DNA from: Acinetobacter boissieri
Lineage (GTDB): Bacteria; Pseudomonadota; Gammaproteobacteria; Pseudomonadales; Moraxellaceae
Reading direction: 5' to 3'
DNA: 64,000 nucleotides
Assembly: GCF_900096955.1 (NCBI RefSeq)
Contig: NZ_FMYL01000002.1
Coordinates: forward strand, 124,001-188,000
The position numbers were made by a program, and so were the translations under genes. Positions 59,422 through 64,000 of the stretch are shown one piece after another. Below the pieces are notes generated by a model. It ran no database searches. It saw only the letters and a list, made by a program, of their open reading frames with translations, and was not told where the DNA came from. The stretch's first letter is position 1; every line of letters begins with the position of its first letter.

Positions 59422-59832
59422 CTAGCCGATTTGTTGTTGGCGAATAGCTGTTGTTGTCTTTGCTTTAACTTTTGCTTGAGGTTTTGGCTTTTTTACCGAG
59501 GGTCTTTCATTATATAGCTTGAGTACAATGACAGTAATTGCAAGTAAAGCTGTTAGTCCATTTGCAGTCATTACTGGAACATCATTCATTTTATAGCCGT
59601 AAAATGTCCAACTTGTAACACCAAAAAATAGTGCAGTATACATGCCTAAAGAAACGCCTTTGGTGTCTTTTTGGCGAATCATATGAATTACTTGCAGTGA
59701 AAATGAACCTGTAGTGACCCATGCAGCTAGTGTACCTAGGGCAACGGGCCAACGGTAAAGTAAAGCAACAGAGACGAACACAGCAACTATAGTTGCTATT
59801 ACGATGTAAATACTCTTTCTATACTGTTTCAT
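59422..59832 (-). CDS. SemiSWEET-like sugar transporter with an extra helix
   Basis: A 136-residue membrane protein. Residues about 33-105 form a three-helix MtN3/SWEET repeat: GTLAAWVTTGSFSLQVIHMIRQKDTKGVSLGMY and SWTFYGYKMNDVPVMTANG have the family proline/Gly and Asn positions. An additional helix (about 8-28) precedes it, and a basic, Lys/Pro-rich tail follows. SemiSWEETs work as dimers moving sugars along the gradient. Stop-to-start spacing from the upstream polyol dehydrogenase is 26 bp, so they form an operon. Confidence 0.82.
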   Translation of the reverse strand: MKQYRKSIYIVIATIVAVFVSVALLYRWPVALGTLAAWVTTGSFSLQVIHMIRQKDTKGVSLGMYTALFFGVTSWTFYGYKMNDVPVMTANGLTALLAITVIVLKLYNERPSVKKPKPQAKVKAKTTTAIRQQQIG

Positions 59833-59858
59833 CTTCTTTTCCTTATTCTCTTTTATCG

Positions 59859-61256
59859 TTATTCAACGAGATCAAATGAGTGAATTGTTTCGATGAGCGT
59901 GGTATAGAAAGTTTTATCTTCAGCAAGTGAGCCAAATAGTCCGATATGTGTTGCAAATGCAAACACAGGGTCAGAATCTTGGAAAACTTGAGTGATTGGT
60001 ATGTCATTTAATGCACTATCTAGATACTCAAATGGCAATTGATCTTGGTGGTAACGTTTTAAAAAGTAAAAATACGAAGCAACCAGTTTCAAGGCATGCT
60101 CTGGTATTTTATTTTGTGCTAGACAATCTTTAATGGTCGGTAGAATGAAACCACGTAATTTAGAAATACTGTCAGAGGCAACTCTTGCAACGGTATCTTT
60201 AACGTACGGACTACTGAAGCGGTCTAGAATAGTTTTACATTCAACATCGGTGTTGATGTAAATTTTATGGCTCTCTAACGCAGTTTTAACATCATATTTA
60301 GCATAATGAGTCAGCGTATTACAAATGGAGTGTGCCAAGGTTTCGTGAATAAATATGTGTTCATGCAGTGCACCAAACCAAGCCAAACCACTATGACTTG
60401 CGTTGAGCAGTCTAATTTTTGCTTCTTCGTAAGGGACAACATCATCCACAAATTCAACGCCTACTTTAGCTAAATCTGGACGATCACTTACAAAATCTTT
60501 TTCTAATACCCATCGAGTGTAGTGCTCACAGCTGATAGGTACAGCATCTGAGATATGTTGCTGAGCTTGAACTCGAGCAATGCTTTTCTCATTCACTTTG
60601 GGTGTAATGCGGTCGACCATACTGTTTGGGCTAGAAGTGAATTGCTCAATCCAAGTCAATAGCGCTGTATTCCCTTTGGCCTCTACAAAATCATGGAGTC
60701 CTTTAGCAAAGCTATCGCCGTTGCTACGTAAGTTATCACAGCATAATAAGGTCACAGGTGGACTTTGTTGTTTCATGCGTAAGTCTAGTATGTCGTAGAG
60801 CACGCCATATAATGTTTGTATTTCACCATTGGCCAAAAGATCGTTTTGAATGGCTGGGTGTTCTAGGTCAAGGTGGTTATCTTCTTTGAGGAAGTAACCG
60901 CCCTCTGTCACAGTAAAAGAAATAATTTTTGTGTTTGGATTGGCACCAACGTCGACGGTCGATTGGAGTTTGTGATCCCATAATAAAATTTGGTCAAGAC
61001 ACTCAATTGTTTGGTAATTAAAATCTCCGGAAGGAGAAATGATCTCGAGCGTGTAAGCGCCATTTTGTTGTTGCAGTTTTTTTAGTGTTTCTTGTGATGA
61101 GCTATTGCGAATGTTTGCTAGGCTCACATGCCAGTTGTCATTTCCTTTTTGCTTTAGTTGATTTAAATAATATGCTTGGTGTGCTCTGAAAAAAGCGCTT
61201 GCGCCTAGATGTAGCCAAATATTTTCAGAGATCGGGTTGGTACTCTGCCTACTCAA
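59859..61256 (-). CDS. mannitol/arabinitol dehydrogenase family protein
   Basis: A 465-residue NAD-dependent polyol dehydrogenase of the long-chain mannitol dehydrogenase family. It shows the N-terminal GASAFFRAHQ dinucleotide loop, SFTVTEGGYFL, DNLRSNGDSF and the catalytic KIRLLNASHSG block (Lys, Asn, His). D-arabinitol 4-dehydrogenase is the closest type I can recall; the sugar alcohol is unproven. AGGAAGGAG ends five bases before the TTG at 61256, making this the favoured start; the ATG at 61292 lacks a ribosome-binding site and adds 12 residues. Confidence 0.83.
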   Translation of the reverse strand: MSRQSTNPISENIWLHLGASAFFRAHQAYYLNQLKQKGNDNWHVSLANIRNSSSQETLKKLQQQNGAYTLEIISPSGDFNYQTIECLDQILLWDHKLQSTVDVGANPNTKIISFTVTEGGYFLKEDNHLDLEHPAIQNDLLANGEIQTLYGVLYDILDLRMKQQSPPVTLLCCDNLRSNGDSFAKGLHDFVEAKGNTALLTWIEQFTSSPNSMVDRITPKVNEKSIARVQAQQHISDAVPISCEHYTRWVLEKDFVSDRPDLAKVGVEFVDDVVPYEEAKIRLLNASHSGLAWFGALHEHIFIHETLAHSICNTLTHYAKYDVKTALESHKIYINTDVECKTILDRFSSPYVKDTVARVASDSISKLRGFILPTIKDCLAQNKIPEHALKLVASYFYFLKRYHQDQLPFEYLDSALNDIPITQVFQDSDPVFAFATHIGLFGSLAEDKTFYTTLIETIHSFDLVE

Positions 61257-62013
61257 ATTGACTCCTTCCTCTGTAGAGGTTTTTTTGATCATATTTTTAG
61301 CTTAGCACTAACTGCGGAAAAATAAAAAAAACTACGGTTGATTTATGTTGTTTAAGCTAAGAATTAAATCATTTTTGACATATGTTGATTAGATTTGAGC
61401 AGATTTATTTAAAGTGTTTTTTTTGTGGTAATTCATTGTTTTTTATTTGAAATTAAAAATAATTTTTTATTTTGATGGTTGTAAATCTAATCTATTAGAT
61501 TTTGTAACAATTTAGACATATTTATTTTTCATATTTTTGCACGGTGTAAGTTGTTACATATTGTAAATAGTTGATCTTTTCAGCATTTTATTTTTTTGAT
61601 AAAAAATAAAAAATATTTTTAAATTTTTTATATTGACTTAATTAAGTTGTTGATTTTAATGTATTTTAGTTATAGGTTAAAAAATAACCAAACCAATGGA
61701 AAGCCTTATGTTACCTATGCTTAGTTTTGTCAAGATGGTGACAATCCACAGGTTTATCCACAGTATTTGTGGACAACTGAGTTTACTAAAACTATTTATT
61801 TAAATTTTAGTTGAAAGTGCTTAATAATTGACACTTTTTTACGTTTTAATTTATTTCTTGTCTTAAAAAATCACTTTATATGGAAAAATACGACATCATA
61901 AAGTAAATTTCTACGGCGCATAAATTGAAATATCTTATGTAATTCATCGATAAGATAGATGCGAATAGCTAAAGAATCATATAAAATTATTACCTATTTT
62001 TTTCAAATGGTTT
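61257..62013. other. AT-rich gene-free region with DnaA boxes
   Basis: About 750 bp, very AT-rich from 61300 to 61720. I find no credible protein or RNA gene. It contains the perfect palindrome AAATCTAAT-CT-ATTAGATTT (61483-61502) and a cluster of DnaA-box sequences at 61742-61776. It must include the promoter of ttcA and of the polyol dehydrogenase operon. Confidence 0.7.
61742..61776. promoter_or_regulatory. DnaA-box cluster
   Basis: A consensus TTATCCACA at 61754-61762 faces TTGTCCACA (minus strand, 61768-61776, one mismatch) across five bases; CAATCCACA (61742-61750, seven of nine) is next to them. No dnaA gene is near. Confidence 0.55.
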
Positions 62014-62925
62014 GTGTCGTCTATGTACTCTCCAATTGAGTCCGAGCAAGGATTTAATTTTAAGCCTGAGCTACCAACGAGTTCATCGTATTATCGGTTA
62101 CTAAAAAAGCTACGTAGGCAAGTAGGTCATGCCATCCGTGATTTTAAAATGATCGAAGACGGCGATAAAGTAATGGTGTGTGTTTCTGGTGGGAAAGATA
62201 GCTATACGTTGCTAGATATTTTGTTACAGTTCAAACGTATCGCACCGATTAATTTTGACGTTATTGCTGTTAATTTAGATCAAAAGCAACCTGGTTTCCC
62301 AGAAGATGTTTTACCAAAGTATTTGGAAGAAAATAATATTCCATACTATATTTTAGAAAAAGACACTTATAGTATTACTAAGAAACTGACGCCAGAAGGC
62401 AAAACGTATTGTGCGGTGTGCTCACGTTTACGCCGTGGCTCATTGTATGGTTTTGCACAAGAAATTGGGGCAACGAAGGTTGCTTTAGGGCATCATCGTG
62501 ATGATATTCTTGCAACTTTCTTTTTGAATCTATTTCATGGTGGTAGTTTAAAGGCAATGCCACCTAAGCTTTTATCTTCAGATAAAAAAAATATCTTGAT
62601 TCGTCCACTTGCATATGTGGAAGAAAAAGACATTATTAAGTATGCACAGATGCGTAAGTTTCCGATTATTCCATGTAACTTATGTGGCTCTCAAGAGAAC
62701 CTACAGCGTGCAATGCTCAATGATATGCTTCGTGAGTGGGATAAGGCACATCCTAAGCGTTTACATAGTATTTTTGGTGCATTGCAAAATGTAGCACCAT
62801 CACAGCTGGCTGATCGTGAGTTATTTGACTTTGAAAAGTTGGATCAGCAACGAGAATTCGATCTAAAGAGTGTTGATACAGATAAAAATAAGCTAGATGT
62901 TGTTAATCTAGGCTATATGGCATAA
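62014..62925 (+). CDS. ttcA: tRNA 2-thiocytidine synthetase TtcA
   Basis: A 303-residue PP-loop ATPase that thiolates C32 of several tRNAs using a [4Fe-4S] cluster. PP-loop SGGKDSY at 58-64, first cluster motif CAVC (in [16 protein letters not shown]) and third cysteine in [12 protein letters not shown] at 62014 is preceded by a weak ribosome-binding site; the gene starts directly after the AT-rich region. Confidence 0.95.
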   Translation: MSSMYSPIESEQGFNFKPELPTSSSYYRLLKKLRRQVGHAIRDFKMIEDGDKVMVCVSGGKDSYTLLDILLQFKRIAPINFDVIAVNLDQKQPGFPEDVLPKYLEENNIPYYILEKDTYSITKKLTPEGKTYCAVCSRLRRGSLYGFAQEIGATKVALGHHRDDILATFFLNLFHGGSLKAMPPKLLSSDKKNILIRPLAYVEEKDIIKYAQMRKFPIIPCNLCGSQENLQRAMLNDMLREWDKAHPKRLHSIFGALQNVAPSQLADRELFDFEKLDQQREFDLKSVDTDKNKLDVVNLGYMA

Positions 62926-63078
62926 TTTAAGTGAAGGGTGGTATATCTCGCCCTTTGATTTGTTGTACCATTTTTAATGATATATTTCGCTGCATTGTTA
63001 AGTATCTCAATGTGAATTTAAATATATTATTTTGACGACATTGATCGTTTAAAACTTCAATAAATGAAAGGAAATAAC

Positions 63079-63471
63079 ATGCCTGTATTTTTAACAGAAG
63101 AGTGGTTCGCTCAAGTTGAAACGCTAGCAGCTCAAGCAGGTGATTTAAACTTGTCACCTGCATTGCAAAGCTTAGTCATTAATTTGATAGTCTCTGACTC
63201 AGAAACAGGCGTGAAAGAGCTTTCTTTAGCTGCAGGGAAGTTGCATAAGGGACTTTCTGAGCAAGCGAGAACAACATTAACGATGAATGCTCAAACGTTG
63301 AGAAAGGTATTTTTAGAATTTGATATGACTGCTGCAATGCAAGCATTTATGACGGGTAAAATTAAAGTTCAAGGGGATATGTCTCAGCTGATGGCATTAC
63401 AAACAGCTAAGCCTAGCCCTGCTCAAAAGGAACTTTTTCATCATATTTTGGAACATACCCAAGTGGTATAA
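63079..63471 (+). CDS. SCP2 sterol-binding-like domain protein
   Basis: A 130-residue soluble protein of the SCP2 fold, recognised by the C-terminal pattern MQAFMTGKIKVQGDMSQLMAL. Such small proteins bind lipids or acyl-CoA; the ligand is unknown. AAAGGA six bases upstream selects the ATG at 63079; an ATG at 63064 overlaps it. Confidence 0.8.
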   Translation: MPVFLTEEWFAQVETLAAQAGDLNLSPALQSLVINLIVSDSETGVKELSLAAGKLHKGLSEQARTTLTMNAQTLRKVFLEFDMTAAMQAFMTGKIKVQGDMSQLMALQTAKPSPAQKELFHHILEHTQVV

Positions 63472-63565
63472 GTTGAGTTAACTCAATAAGTGAAACTGCT
63501 TCGCTGTTGATCTTTTCAGAAAGTGAAAATGTCCAAGACTGTATAGTGATGTGGTTTTAAGATAT

Positions 63566-63596
63566 AAAAAAAATGAGCTTTACGCTCATTTTTTTT
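63566..63596. terminator. bidirectional terminator between SCP2 gene and mltF
   Basis: AAAAAAAATGAGC/GCTCATTTTTTTT with a 5-nt loop, A and T runs on each side. Confidence 0.88.
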
Positions 63597-63607
63597 ATAT
63601 CTGTCAT

Positions 63608-64000
63608 TTATACATCAAGCGTGCCAGCCTCATTGCTTTGAATATGTTCGATATACGCACGTATTCGAGTAACGTACTGTACAGCTTGTTTATATTTACC
63701 ATTTGACACCTGATGTGTTTTAAGGTAGGTATAAATGTTAATCCACTCGTTTGGATTTTTACCTTGTTTGGACACTTTAGATTGTATTGTTGATAAAGCA
63801 CCAGGTCCCATATTGTATGCAACCAAAGCATACCAAGCACGGTCTGGATAGGCGATATCTTCATACTGCTCTAAAAGTTGATCTAAGTATTTAGCACCGC
63901 CTTGTATGCTTTGCTGTGGGTTATTTCTATCTGTAACGCCCATAGCCTTGGCAGTGTTGTTGGTGAGCATCATTAAACCTCGAACGCCAGTGGGAGAAAC
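63608..64000 (-). CDS. mltF: membrane-bound lytic transglycosylase F, C-terminal part (partial)
   Basis: The last 130 residues of an SLT-domain protein; the frame continues past the window edge, so the 5' part is missing. SPTGVRGLMMLTNNTAKAMGVTDR followed by SIQGGAKYLDQLLE and AWYALVAYNMGPGAL match MltF rather than Slt. The complete protein would have a periplasmic solute-binding-like domain in front. Like the transglycosylase at 58.5 kb, it yields anhydro-muropeptides. Confidence 0.9.
   Translation of the reverse strand, partial: VSPTGVRGLMMLTNNTAKAMGVTDRNNPQQSIQGGAKYLDQLLEQYEDIAYPDRAWYALVAYNMGPGALSTIQSKVSKQGKNPNEWINIYTYLKTHQVSNGKYKQAVQYVTRIRAYIEHIQSNEAGTLDV

Noticed and set aside
61257..62013. 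Chromosomal origin of replication
   Set aside because: DnaA boxes and AT-rich DNA are present, but only two good boxes, and no dnaA, dnaN, rpmH or mnmG nearby. Kept as a finding about DnaA binding, not as an origin.
1..64000. Mobile elements, prophage or defence islands
   Set aside because: No transposase, integrase, phage, restriction or toxin-antitoxin gene is visible; gene content and strand layout are those of a conserved core region.

Overview
This 64 kb window is a typical core-genome stretch of a low-GC gammaproteobacterium of the Moraxellaceae, most probably Acinetobacter. The basis is the protein types: class-A PyrB with an inactive dihydroorotase partner, Acinetobacter-like EF-P, a single LolF-type permease with LolD, and FimX beside a PilZ-like protein. 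Base composition also fits. Genus is inferred from remembered family features, not from a search. I see no rRNA, tRNA, insertion sequence, prophage or CRISPR array.

Layout. 0-10 kb: pyrB-pyrC', a DnaJ-domain membrane protein, a rhodanese, a LysE exporter, a Lon-like protease, an enlarged AmpG and gloA. 10-16 kb: rpmE with an elaborate leader, fimX plus a PilZ-like gene, and epmB divergent from efp. 16-24 kb: a VIT-type metal transporter, purL, a rhomboid, nfuA, an unknown helical protein and a beta-carbonic anhydrase. 24-32 kb: tesA divergent from ybbA-ybbP, a second rhomboid, mtgA and ppk. 32-41 kb: serC, two unknown genes including a newly read 47-residue membrane protein, yaiI, lolF-lolD, comEC, an LpxL-type acyltransferase and sppA. 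41-49 kb: purM-purN, an AI-2E family permease and hda, a sigma/anti-sigma-like/DUF3106 operon, an rRNA/tRNA methyltransferase, fbp and a small unknown gene. 49-57 kb, all on the minus strand: dgt-ruvA-ruvB-ybgC-tolQ-tolR-tolA-tolB-pal. 57-64 kb: htpX, a lytic transglycosylase, a SemiSWEET plus polyol dehydrogenase pair, a 750-bp AT-rich gap with DnaA boxes, ttcA, an SCP2-domain protein and the 3' part of mltF.

Several genes serve one theme, the cell envelope: Tol-Pal, Lol, AmpG, MtgA, two lytic transglycosylases, HtpX, SppA and two rhomboids. Others are nucleotide synthesis (pyrBC', purL, purM, purN) and translation or replication upkeep (efp/epmB, rpmE, ttcA, ruvAB, hda, dgt).

The less ordinary signals are: the rpmE leader (possible leader peptide, duplicated Shine-Dalgarno and a perfect 22-nt palindrome); an orphan plus-strand terminator that may end a small RNA near 57.3 kb; an inverted DnaA-box pair in the AT-rich gap near 61.75 kb; a palindrome between epmB and efp; the 47-residue gene; and a roughly 190-residue insert in AmpG. 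I did not find a convincing new multi-gene system; the closest candidates are the sigma operon and the SemiSWEET/polyol dehydrogenase pair.
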